Part shown: one piece after another, positions 23,807-36,100 of the stretch
Layout: each line of letters starts with the position of its first letter
How positions within the stretch are numbered: position 1 is the stretch's first letter
Origin: Membranipora membranacea
Lineage: Eukaryota; Bryozoa; Gymnolaemata; Cheilostomatida; Membraniporidae
DNA length: 64,000 bases
Reading direction: 5' to 3'
NCBI GenBank assembly: GCA_914767715.1
Contig: OU612065.1
Location: 12,400,001 to 12,464,000, forward strand
Program-made: the position numbers and the translations under genes
Notes under the pieces: model-generated
Told to the model about the DNA's origin: nothing
Database searches by the model: none
The model's input: only the letters and a program-made list of their open reading frames with translations

Positions 23807-24244
23807 TTCTCAACAACTATAGTCTGTAACGCAAAAAAAGTATGCCAATTAGTGATGAGGTGATGGAAAGGCTTGGTAATAAAACCCGTTAGTACAGTTG
23901 AGGTCACATTGTTGTTTTGCAGTATGATAATGTCAGTAGCAATAATATTTTATTACACATAGGGCTAAGTGGGTTGAGTAAGGGCTTGCAGCTTAGTCAT
24001 CACGCAATTTTGAGACTCAATTAACTTATACCTTAACTTTTCCCAGGAGCTGATGATTTTCTATCGACCAACACTAGGCTATTCACTAGAAAAATTAATA
24101 TTCTTGAGCCCTGCTGTTATAGGCCAATAATTTTAATTGCAATATGGCTGTGTTTATCACAATCCAATTGATAAAAAATGATGCATAAGATGTTCTTTCT
24201 TTGTAATGATGGAGTGATGCACTACAATACTCGTCTGTATTATC

Positions 24245-24284
24245 ACATCACAGAGTAAGGATATAGCCTTACTTTGTGATCACA
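24245..24284. repeat. Palindromic repeat, copy 1
   Basis: CACAGAGTAAGGATAT (24249-24264) is followed by its imperfect inverse ATAGCCTTACTTTGTG, with two changes. The same palindrome occurs as a perfect copy at 54049-54090, so it is a dispersed repeat and not a chance hairpin. Confidence 0.75.
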
Positions 24285-25606
24285 TATTCATATGTGCTTG
24301 AGAAAAAAAGTAATACATGAAAGCTTATACCCTTATCTCATCAACTATGTTTGATAGGATGTATTGTAAATTTCACAACAGACAATGACTACACAGGTCA
24401 TGGTATATAGATATAACATGACGAAACATCCTGATCAACAAAACTTCAGATGCAACAAAGATGTACAAATGCAGTAAAAACAGAGCAATAACTACATGCT
24501 TGTCATGACCAGGAAATGTATAGCACATGATGGAACACATAGGCTAGTGATGATAAAATCCTTACTCAGTGACTTATTATGAGTTTTTTTTAGCTTTGTC
24601 CACGGGCCTCACTAGCAATTGTGACATTATAAGTGACATAAATGATTTACAAAGCCATTGAGAATACCACCGAAATTCATTAAATACACATTGATAACTG
24701 GGCTACATCAGCCACCAGGTTTTCTGCCAGAAGCTTTCCGTTGATAGAGATAGTTTTATCTGTGATCATTGCTGATAATGCTGGTGCTTTTATGATTCAA
24801 GAAAAGTACCTCACTTTGTAATTGTTAAACTATTTTGTTCAAATTCTAGAAATCATCCTGGGATACTCCAATAGCAATTATTGGAGACCGGTATGTACGG
24901 TACCTCGAGTATTTATGCTTCGCCAAATATAACAGAGCCAATTAGATGGGATGACTTGATGCCAATATCAATGAGAGATAATATGTAAAAAGTTTAGCAA
25001 AGCCTTTTAAGATTTTCAAATTGGCTAACAGAAAACACTTTTATATGTCTGATTAAAAAATAGGTGTGGCAGTAAAAAAAAATTATGTTCTAGGCTACCA
25101 ATTCATATTTTGGGCCTAAATCGATGGTAACAGTTCTATTAGTTCCAAAAGACCATATTTGCAGGCTTTTATGATACTTGACAACAAATAACAACATAAA
25201 TTACAGCAAATTACCCAATTCCCAATAACCTACTGCCAACGTTTAGGACAGGAGTTAAACTTGATGTAATTTGTGTTATATTGTTCTGCTTTTGATAGAA
25301 AGGAAGTGTTAGGCTAAGATTAGACATTGAGGGTCAGACTCAAGCAGACTCTCCTAGTTTGCTCAGCTGACAGCACAAGCTGCCATATTAGTCTTAGATC
25401 AGTAATCAACTAACATATATGAGGCTTAGCTACACAGGATTGAGACTCCCATCTTCTGCTTTCTATTATAAGCAACATAACCACCTAACCATACCACCTA
25501 CCACAGTATGTCAGACACAGACTCACAGCATGGCTCTGGACCTTTATCAATGAATGTTTGAGCCTCACACAATATTGCTAGATTGAAATTTGTTTTATGG
25601 AAGGAT

Positions 25607-26109
25607 CGGGTTCTATGGGTCCACCCATGGGCCCCTGGGACTTACATGTCTTTACTTTGCCAATGTCCACTATCAACCACCCAAAAAACACCAAACAGGG
25701 TAAGACACAAAAAAAAAATTTGTTACAACCTACCTTGAAATCTCTCACACTAACTCAGCCCTCCTTCCTCTTTCATTTGCCTCAGGTTTGAAGTTTCTAG
25801 CACAAACAGAGCTGACTTTATGGACCAGAGAAAAAAATTCATGTTACAAAATTCACAAAATCTGAGTAGGCTGAAATGGCTGCATGACTATTGACATCCC
25901 CACATGATTATTGTACTTTTTTTTTATTTCACTAAATTGGTTCTTTTTACACTCATATATGAGTTCTAAATTGTATTCATTAATTTTTAAGCTTCTAATA
26001 AACTATTTTGTGTCTTACCCTGTTTGGTGTTTTTTGGGTGGTTGATAGTGGACATTGGCAAAGTAAAGACGTGAAAGTCCCAGGGGCCCATGGGTCCGCC
26101 CTGAACCCG
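25607..26109. mobile_element. ~500-bp foldback element with ~105-bp inverted arms
   Basis: The left arm (25607-25710) and right arm (26009-26109) are near-identical inverses. Shared blocks include CCATGGGCCCCTGGGACTT, TTTACTTTGCCAATGTCCAC and AACACCAAACAGGGTAAGAC. Only a few mismatches occur, mostly near the outer ends. The 300-bp centre is AT-rich and has no transposase frame. I found no clear target-site duplication. It is most likely a foldback or MITE-type DNA transposon. Confidence 0.8.
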
Positions 26110-26511
26110 GGCTGGTTAGAATAACTCCTTGTCAAAGACAAGACACCACAAATATTGAAGTATGCTATTCAGACTTAGATAAGTCTATACCAACAAAGTC
26201 ATCGCACCGGACTGCCCAGCATGAAGGGGGGAATAGAACGGTAGAATTTTCTCTTGCACATTACCAGGAAAGTACATCAGTTGGCTTGCTACCTGGTTAA
26301 GATTTGAGAGTATGTGTAGCTGTGGGACAACAAGTTTCCATGCAAAGAAAGGCAGGGATATGATATGTATTTATCCATCTCCTTGCATCAAAAGGCTTTT
26401 CAAAAGGGATGATCATGATGATCATGTTCTGTTGGTTGAAAAAAGGTAAAATTAATTAAGATACATACATTGATTATAATCACAGATGAAAAGATAACTT
26501 ATACCTTACCT

Positions 26512-27135
26512 TTCAAAATATTTCAAGTTTGGTGATCACATACGATTTATCCACGTTGTTGTAGTGTTTTGCCGAATAACTCCTTGGTTGTTGTGCAATC
26601 AATGTGTGCATCTAGTTTAACGTCAAACAAATGCTGACAGTGACTGTACAGTGACTAGTGAGTAACACTTTAGCTGAAAATTTATTGGATGTTCCAAGTT
26701 GTGTAATCATTCAATATTGTGAAAGAAGTCATGCTTGTTTTAAAGAGCCATCTAGGTAACTAAGTAAGTACTAGTTAAACTCTCCCTCAACTGTTTGATA
26801 AGGTAGGAGTCGAAGCAGTGTCTACTAACTTTTTTCCAAGTTACCTCAGCTTATCTCACTCCAAAAATGTTGTTGTTGGCCAATAGTAAATTGTGTCACA
26901 TTTACCAGATCACTGAGTGAGATATTATGCTTTGTGAGCTTTCTAAAATGAAAGCTTGTATTTAATTGGACAGGAACAAAATTCTACCCAATCATTATTC
27001 ACAAGTCGCCAAAGCCGAAATTCATGAGTGATTTATAAAATATACAGAAGAAAACAACTGTTGCAAAGATTGAAGCAGACCTGAGCATTGTATAATCATG
27101 TGTAGAAAGTTCGAATGAAAAAAAGTTTTCACAGG
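26512..27135. promoter_or_regulatory. Head-to-head promoter interval between the Kelch and LRP genes
   Basis: The inferred 5'-UTR exon of the Kelch gene (minus, ending near 26512) and the LRP start codon (27136, plus) face away from each other within about 620 bp. CCAAT pentamers occur at 26880-26884 and 26988-26992, with an inverted one at 26965-26969. A TATA-like run TATAAAAT is at 27034-27041, about 100 bp upstream of the LRP ATG. Transcription starts are not visible in DNA, so this is inference. Confidence 0.45.
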
Positions 27136-30100
27136 ATGATTTTTGCTCCTGATTTTAGCCTGATTGGGGTATTACTGATAATCTCTGCTTTCCTAGGATC
27201 ATGGGCAGAGAATTTGAGCACTTCAAACTCTGGTAAGTCTGACTCAGTGATGCTCAAAGTCAAGTGAAGAAATGCTGGTGATGGTGGTAGTAATGGTATT
27301 ATTTAGTGTTAAATAACAGGGGGATTGTTGTAGAATAATATGGCTTTTAGTCGGCCATTGGAAAGTTAGATAAATTCCCTGTGTTTGGAAAACAAACAAG
27401 GTCAGCTAGCTTTTCTGATGGTAGGCCTATAGGCTCAACCAAATTAATGAATGAATGAATTGCTGGTGAACTGATTGATATTTACTTGTATTATCCTCAA
27501 CCCTGTGAACAATATTGTCTTCATCTTTCAACTTTGTTATGAGTAATACCACACATAGACTCTCAGTTTGTATATATGCTTTTACTCCTTTCCAGCAGTG
27601 TCACATTGCCAGTCCTATAATTACTCCCTCCTTGTACTAACCTTGTAAGCGGATATATAAGCTGCTGCTGGCACCAGGCCAACTCATATTTTGACGACAT
27701 AGAAAATGGCATAACATTCAATGATGATGAAGGAGTAATAGAAAAAGTGCCAACCGGAGTTGGTGGTTATATAATTTGAAGTTGAATTTTCTCAGTTTTG
27801 AAGAAAATCTACACCCCTTAGGCTATTGGGGATATATAGCACTCTTCCGCAATCAATGTCAGTGAAACTAACTATAATGTGCGTTCGAACAGAATAGGCC
27901 TAATAATTATTTATCAAGCATCTACAAACCTTTTCCTCCAATGATAGGTTAAGAGAGTCAGATGGTGTATCCAGTAAAATAAAGGGTAGGGGCACAGTAG
28001 TACATCATTTGAGTTCAGGTCATGGGCGTTATGAAATGATACAAAATATTATGAGGTAATTTACATAATGTAGCTGACTGTTCTCTAAGACATATGTGTA
28101 AAAGTTTTGAAAAATACAAGTAAAGGATTGCCAGCTGCACATTTCAAATGTCAGTAATGCACATAAAAAAGGGAAACTGAGCCAGAGGTAAGTGACTGTT
28201 GTAAATGATCTGTGGTGTGATTCTGACTTTTAGGAAAAAATTGTATATCCTGTCTGTTGCCAAATGCCCTAATTCCATGCGCCAAGAAAATAAAGGAACA
28301 TCTGCCTAGGGTTTTGGTTCAATTTCCATAGATTAGACATAAAGAACCGGTGATGTTCTTTTATTTTTATTGCCAACTATGAGATAAAGCCAGCAAAGCA
28401 ACATTCTTGTCTATAGCGCAAATTACTAAATTTGCATATTCGTAAAATGAAATAATGATAGGTCACTAAGAGATTGATTAGGCCCTGGAATTAAATGCTC
28501 ATTAGAGTTCTTGCTATGGTTTCTGCACCATTAATAGCTAATTCTCTAGAATCTATCACCCTAGGTGTTTATAAGCACCTTTTCTCAAATTTCATCATTG
28601 TCCTGACACGTGATGAGCAACTAGTTCTAACATTATTACCAAAATACCCATTATCATCTAATTTATACATGGGAGTGGATAAAACTTTATCAAGACAAAA
28701 AATCACTGCATATATCAGGGGTACTCAAACTTTTTTGCCAGTGGGCCACTTTTAAAAATTAACATATTGAAGTGGGCCAGACTTTTTTGCGCCAAGCAAG
28801 CAGGCTATCAGTGGACACTCGCAACAGGTGAGTTTTAATATGGGCAAATGGGCCAAATATGGCCAACGTACTATAGTTTGAGCACCCCTGGCAAATATCC
28901 TTTGTCAACTAAATTCTGAACGTTTCACATTGACAGCCAGTACAACAGTTATTTCAGATACTAATTTTTACCTACCTCCGTGTCATGATAAATCAGAGAT
29001 ATGGATATTCCATTGATTGATGACCACAAGAGTCAAGATTTTGAAAAGAATTGAGCACTGTATAGTAGGTTTTGTACAGAAATAATTCTAGGAGGCAGTC
29101 AAATAGTAACTCAAGTCAGTGAAATTGTTATATGCTGTTTGAAGCTTTGGTGGTTAGGTTTACAAGCTGTCACTATTAGAAAACAGCAATCCGATGTTAT
29201 ACGGCCAACTCAATTAAAATGTGTTGATTATAAATTGTAAGTTGGATGATGTGTTTACTGTCTAGCATTTATCCTGAACATGTGGTGTGATGAGCAATGC
29301 AGTAATGAGTTAATTTGACAACTGAACTTATTTTTCACTACGGTTCCGAAAGATGCAAATATTGACAGCGAAGACATATAAATAACACTGTTCAGTGATT
29401 GAAAAGCCTTTGAAATTGAGAAAATATATTGATACCCTCTGTCTTTGTGTTATTGTTCAGTGAGAGTGATGATTGCTGCTCAGATGAGCTTTGTAGTTCA
29501 CTGGATAAACACTGTTGTAGCTAGTACACAGAAATTAATAGAAGTCGATGGCTGTCCGCTAGATTTTGGCATAAACAATATTATGTTTAAGATAAGATAT
29601 GATTTATTAAAACCCTCACACCTCATAACAGGAGTGGTTTTCTGTCTGCAATAAGGTAGTAACTTGTTTTTTGAAGCTCAGACAGACAATACACACAAAA
29701 GTACTAGGCGCTAAGAGCTCTGACCCAATATCTTGCTGTATGTTTTACCCGGATAATAAAAATTGTATTCAAGCTACTTGAGTAGAGTACAAATAATAAC
29801 AGGGTTAGTTGCGAGATGCTCACTTGTGGTAGAACAGTTGTCATAGCAGCGAGCCCACTTAGGATTATTGGCAGCCTAAGTTTGGCGCAATGGTGGATGA
29901 TGAGAGTGAGAATTATTTTATATTTTATGAAAACTCTGGTCAATCCCATGTTACGCGTTGATCTCGCCAAAACAATGCGTGTACTGTTGACTTTAGAAAA
30001 CTGTATTGGTTTTGTTAATGAGTCTTTTGTTTCAAAATATTTAAGTGTAACGCCTTCTGTATAGTGTGGGCATGGGCTTGTTGTGATTTACTACCTATTG

Positions 30101-33100
30101 TCATGTCGTGGAAAATTGTAGGCAATAGTCAATCATGTAAGAGTGATGTCCAGTGGAAGATAAGGTTGGATGAGAGCTTTTCAACGTAATGGTAGACCAA
30201 AATTGAATTTGATTCTCATTTTATGTCTGTACTTCTTGCGCTCTACCACATTGAGCTTTGTACCATACCTGAATTAAAAGTATTAAACTTTAATATCGGT
30301 TTTATAGACATTTATGATAACAGAAATGAATGTTTTACTTGAATTACATTGCACTGAAATGAACAAGACATAATGTATGGGTTCTGCAGTGTAATGTCCC
30401 ATTACAAAAGACTCATGATAGGAAATACGCAGTTGATGTAGGTCAAATTTGTAGGGCCGGTAAATGATAACTTTCATAGTCTCTGGCAATGAATGCTATT
30501 AAGAAATCAGAAGCAGAGTTTCATCCTGATACCTGGAAAGTTTCTGGGGTTTAGAAAGGTTAAAATGTACCTCTGAAATGGAAATGGTTGATCTCTCTGC
30601 TGTGATATTTTCAGCTTTTTCTTAGTGCAACGATTAATCATATTTGTCAAATGCATTGGTCACATAGCGGTCTCTTGGGTAGAGCTAGCCAGGAGAGGAA
30701 GTGGGTTATTGTATAATTTCTTGATTTTTAATAATGTAATTTGTGAACTCAAAAAACAAGTTACCTAATCATACACTCTATTTAATTTAATTCTTTATGT
30801 TCTCCTATTCTTATTGCAAACAAGTAATGTTATCGTAAACAGCATTAAGAAAACTACACACTAATCTCATTCAAAAAAGTACCCACGGATTTGATTGCAA
30901 ATTCTGAATGAATTGAACCAGCCGAAATATAACTTTACAAAAATCAACAATACTGACATCCTGACACCTAAATCCTTACTCATCAGAGTCAGTTGTCCTC
31001 ATACACAAGTCCTCATTTTTCCCCGTCACTTTCCTCCCTAGCAGACGTTGATCTTCAGTGCTCACAAGAACCTTTCAGGGCACCCCCCCCCCCCCCGAAG
31101 AATGCTGTCATAAATACTGACAGCCTGTAACGGGTATAATCTTGTTTCTATAATTGTTGTTAACAAGAATTGTTGCAGCTCTCTAGGCCCATCAGCACTG
31201 GTGTACATATTCTTATATTGATTTTACCATACATTGATTAAATACCAATTCTCAGAATGTGGGAAGCTCAGTGATCGTTTTCTTTTGTAGGTCTCTTATA
31301 TATACATGGTGATATCTACTGTACTCAGAATGAATATCTCTACCCAAAGTATGATACTAACCCAAGAATGTGTGTATCTTATGAGGATTTGTACATCAAC
31401 GGGCGCCCATGTCCGAAATGTGACAATCGTAAGTAAATATCAAACATGATGTCGACCTAGTATTCGTCAACAATCAAAGTGTTAAGAAAAGATTCATCAA
31501 TAACTTGAAACAACATACCGCTGGTTCACTGTAGCAACCCATGTTCCGTAAGCGGCTGAATGCTATCACAGTGATGACAATGCTTGAAAGTCCATGGAAG
31601 AGCAAAACCTGTCGTGGCGGTGCATGCTGGGAAACTTGACTCTATTCTCTTTCTTGTTCCCATTGATTGATATGATTAAAAGTCACAAAGCAGCCCAAAA
31701 CGCATAAAAAAACTAGTTCGTACAAAGCGGTTCCTATCATCACAGTTTGTAGTTTGTTATCTACCAACAGATTACATTATACCCTCTTTTGTCAAACTTA
31801 TTTTGTTTCAGATGTACATGGTTTTCAGTATTGCTTTGTCGCGATGTTGTACGCTTTCATTTCGCATCTTTCACATGTCACATTATGCTTTACCCATTTG
31901 AGTAACGGGAAACACCCTTGAAAACTTATGTTTTTTTGGGCTTCTCATCATACCGAAACCATACTCACTTTTTCTTGCTGTGTAGCTGGTACATTTGTGA
32001 GATAGAGTCCCACTAGTCTTCATTGTGTACTTTTAATGACTTGTGAATGCTTCTCATTGTAGCACCCTGCTCGCATAGTTGTCCTGGAGAGGAACAGAAA
32101 TGTCTTCTTCTAAGTGTGCCAGCGGACGAGTCAGTTGGGATTTATGGCCAGTCAACAAAAACATCGAAATGTTTTTGTGACGGAGACAAGATTCCTAAGG
32201 CTGATGGGTCTTGTGGAGGTAAAAATTCTGGAAATTAACAAGGCCATTTTTATTTAGTCCAATGTACTGTAAAGCTTCAAGCCTATGCTTGTCCTCAAGC
32301 AAGCCTTATTATACCCATTCTGAACAAGAGTTCAGGTGATGTAGCCTTCTCCGTCCCAAGATTTGTGCTAGGGTAGAGGAAATAATATTTCAGGCTTGCA
32401 GCTTTATCATAGACACAGATTTTGTTATGTTTCTATACTGAGTATACCAGGTTTGGTACAGAGTTAATTTGTAGTACTCACTTGGACATACCACGAACTC
32501 ATTACTGCTGTCAAATTATTCAACTTGTGGGCACGTCGTTGTGTAGCACATACTTTCAAACTGTTTGAAGTCAAAACTCTGAAAGAAATATATATGAATG
32601 AGCATGATTAAATTAGTGCAGCTACTGATTCTGACAAAAGTGTCATGACCACGAACACTGATTTGTGATAGTAAGCTGTGTTATCAGTCTAGGATCAGTG
32701 TTAATCTCTTTGTTATAACTTTAACTTTATAACTTCAAGCGAGGCCTTCAAATCACGAACAAGGAAACACACTACAGGCAGCAAATTTTTGGCTGTCTAT
32801 AATATTGATGTTAATTTAACTGTTCCGGAAAGGCATCATGATGATGAAATTGCCCTCAGTTTTCGTTCACAGCATAGTCTAAAATCAACACTGTGTAAAG
32901 TGTGAACTTAATCACCCATGCTGCACTCAAGTTTCATGAAATTAATTAAGTTTTGGATTTCAATGTACATGGCTTTCCAGCATTGTTGATCTATATGAAA
33001 AATGAGAGCATTGTTTTGATTTTTTTCAGAGCCCCCTGACAAATGCTCGGTAAGGATGAAGGATAGATATTGTGATCAGTTTTGTACAATCAATCAGACT

Positions 33101-36100
33101 GATCCCTCAATCCCACAATGCAGCTGTGCCGATGGATTCACTCAGCAAACTACATCCAGATTAGGTTTTGGCAACTATACTGAATGTCTACCAGGTAATG
33201 TTTCTGCTAACATATATAATTTATTCACTGTATCAATGAACTTGTGGAATACAGCAACCCTTTACTAGGTAGTTATGGCTGCATGCCGGACTTTCCTGTG
33301 GTTGGCCAATCGCATAGCTGACTATTAGCGTCGTTTTGGTTGGCACTCCATCTTGAAACTTGAAACTTTGAACCAAATGACAACGATGAATAGTGTTATC
33401 TTATATGGAAGGTAAGCATAGGAAGACAGTTTCCTGCAAGCAACATAAACATAATCTTATGGTTAGGTTGAAATTAAGGTGACAGTTGTTTTTATTTTTA
33501 TGTCGTGGGTTTGCCTGGTAACATATCACATCACATTGATCTTGATGCGATGGATCCCAATGGAATATAAAAAGTCCCACAGCTTGAGAAATGTGAAGCA
33601 AAAGGTGCTTGAGCGTATATTTCATGTAAGCAAGGAGAGGTCTATGATCTACTGCATAGCTGCTGAAGCAGAGAGCCAATAAGCCGACTAAGATTGCTAA
33701 TGTTTTAATGCTGGGGAATATGATTGAGATAGAGATTGATGAAATGATGCCAAACCTTACTGCCAAATGGAAAAGTGGAAGAGTGGAAAAGCCAAAAGAT
33801 TGTATAAAATTCACATTATTGTCAAACAATGCCTGATTGTGAGATGCCTTGCTTTCACATCAAAGTGGTTTGAGCGATAGTTCAATTTAAATGGTTTCTA
33901 TTATAGACACTGCAAAATATAAAAACCTAACTCTGATACTGAATGGCATGCTGGGAGATGACTGGTCTTTGCCTGATACTGATATTACGTATCTCAAGGA
34001 ACGATCCTCTCCTGCCAGAATACAAGTTCATGCCACAACAACTAGTCTGAACAATATATATACGGTAAGACTTTTACCTCAATAGGACACATATTTACGT
34101 ATTTTCTGATTCAGTGTGATCCATGATGTGGGATTTTGTGCTGTTCACCATGATTTAGCACCTCATTCGCACCATTTGGATGCTGTGTATCCCATGAGAT
34201 GTATTCAGAAAACACTTCAATATGAAAAATGTAGTCTCGATCCAGTAGTTGCTGCAATCAAACTAATTCCCCATTCTCAGTAATAAGAACACCTTATGAA
34301 TATTGATGTACTGCTACAGTGCACTGATTCTTTGACAGTTATATATTCTGTACATTCTTAGCTCACACAAGATGAAGAGGGAGCTAGCTATCTTACCACT
34401 TACAGTAGTAGTGGGGTCAAACTTCCTGACAAAGTCCATCCTCTGTTTTACAGACAAAGTAAGTCTTCACTCATCATTACAGTATATTTTTTCAAGTATT
34501 TAACTAAACGCTCAAGCTATCCTTCATCATTCAAAATCACTACATTATCATATTGATGCCTCTTTTTATTTAATATTTATTCAATCTTGTTCATTCATGA
34601 TCGGTATAAGTATGAGGTTTTTTTGTATTTTAGAAATAGACGATTTTGTGATCGATTGGCCACTCGGATATGTGTACTACATCAGCCTGAGTAGTCCAAA
34701 GCTTACAGTGTGTAACATTACTGGCACGGCCTGTAAGATTCTAGATGCATCGCTCAATCTTACATCCCCATCTGAAATCATCTTAGACCCTGTTATGAGG
34801 TATGTTCACCAATTGAGTTACGTTCTGTGCTTGCCAGCCACTTAATTTCATGAGCCTCCAAACAAAACCATATATCAGTAAGCTACCCATGGCGACTAAT
34901 GATTATGAGGTAAATGCTATGTTTTAATGATGAAAATGATATTACTTTGGATGAAAGACCAACTATTTCTCTCTTTCAGAAAATTACTGATACTGGATGG
35001 TCTTATGATTTGGAAGATCTCAACAGATGGAACTAAAGCTCAGAGCATGGCCATAGATGGGGTGTCCTCAAACCTTGCCGTAGACTACATAAACAACTAT
35101 CTGTATTACCTCACTCCAGGCAATCATCAGATACACAGGATAGATTATAAGATATTTACTTCCCCTCCACAGCTCATACTGTGGCTCACAAAGGACACGG
35201 TTAGTTATTACTATAGCTACTATAGCGTTTGATATAGGGGTTTTGCAAACCACCAAAGTTAACTTCTGATCACATGTCCTTGCCCAAGTGAACGTTGTAG
35301 GTACAAAATGTCCTTTTTTTCTGGGAAGTAAGCCAATTTGGATTCACACGCCATTTTTTTCAATGGATACAAGCAGATTGATATTCATCTTTCTTGGCTA
35401 CTGGTTGTCGGATACCAAAAGTTCTGCTGAGCTCACACCTGGATCAAAGATTAAAAATACTCTAGTCATTGCCTGGATGTCTCAATAAATACCATTTTTT
35501 GTCCTTTGAAGGTGAACCAATATTGTGTATTCTGAAATGGGAAAAGAGCCAAGAAGTTTGTCAGTCTTTGAGGCAACAAAATAAATATATTTCTTGTTTA
35601 CTGCGTTCATATTTTGTGATTTTATTTCTTGAAGAGCTTTGTGGAAATGACTTCAATGGCCGTCATAGGGCATGCGTTATATCTCGTCGAGTATCATAAA
35701 AACGAGAACAAATCTTACATCTACACAAATATCAGCACCAATCCATATTCCTATAGCGATTTCAAAGGAATCCAAGCTGCGGCATCTGGAAGTGGTAGAT
35801 TGAATGGTCTGTTTATATATCATCCAGGAGTAATCAAGAACGGTGAGTTGATCAAAGCTTATATGTGAAAAACCAATTAGTTGTCTGAAAATATCATGAG
35901 GGCCTTGTAATAGTCTCAAACATTGATATGGATATTGTTCAGTGCCTGTGCTGCTCAAGTCATACAATCAAGCGATCATATTCCCTCCCTCTTTGAACTT
36001 ACTCCCGCTCCATTGCTTTTGATAATTGTACAATAATGTAGAGATTCACAAATCTGTCTTACTATTATTACCATGTTATTTATTTATAGGTCCATCACAG

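Larger units (their letters stand above)
23807..26511 (-). other. 5'-UTR intron of the Kelch gene (inferred)
   Basis: Immediately upstream of the Kelch ATG the minus strand reads a poly-T tract ending TTGCGTTACAG (acceptor at plus 23824-23825), which marks a 5'-UTR intron. The best matching donor is at about plus 26505-26511, where the minus strand reads TTGAAAG/GTAAGG. That would make the intron about 2.7 kb. The interval contains one palindromic repeat and one 500-bp foldback element and no recognisable coding sequence. Confidence 0.5.
27233..31290 (+). other. LRP intron 1 (4.06 kb)
   Basis: This is the longest intron of the gene. It contains the hAT-like element at 28716-28890 and a run of 14 C at 31083-31096. 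Otherwise it is AT-rich with no recognisable coding sequence on either strand. Confidence 0.7.
27136..33194 (+). other. LRP N-terminus: signal peptide, Cys-rich region and EGF-like modules
   Basis: Exon 1 (27136-27232) encodes the signal peptide. It ends in phase 1, matching exon 2 at 31291, which carries [15 protein letters not shown] and CPKCDN. Exon 3 gives [12 protein letters not shown] ending CFCDGDK. Exon 4 gives [11 protein letters not shown] and CSCADGF; both are EGF-like. There is no LDLR class A module here, although LRP1 and LRP2 begin with a class A cluster. Confidence 0.75.

Noticed and set aside
27023-27037. Upstream ATG (five-codon frame) before the LRP start
   Set aside because: It overlaps the TATA-like element, so it may not be transcribed. 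The ATG at 27136 opens a clear signal peptide in phase with exon 2.
28495-28755. 86-residue open frame overlapping the hAT-like element
   Set aside because: It runs into the element terminus and shows no protein-like motif.
33401-33829. 142-residue minus-strand open frame in an LRP intron
   Set aside because: Low-complexity hydrophobic sequence with no recognisable motif. Treated as chance.
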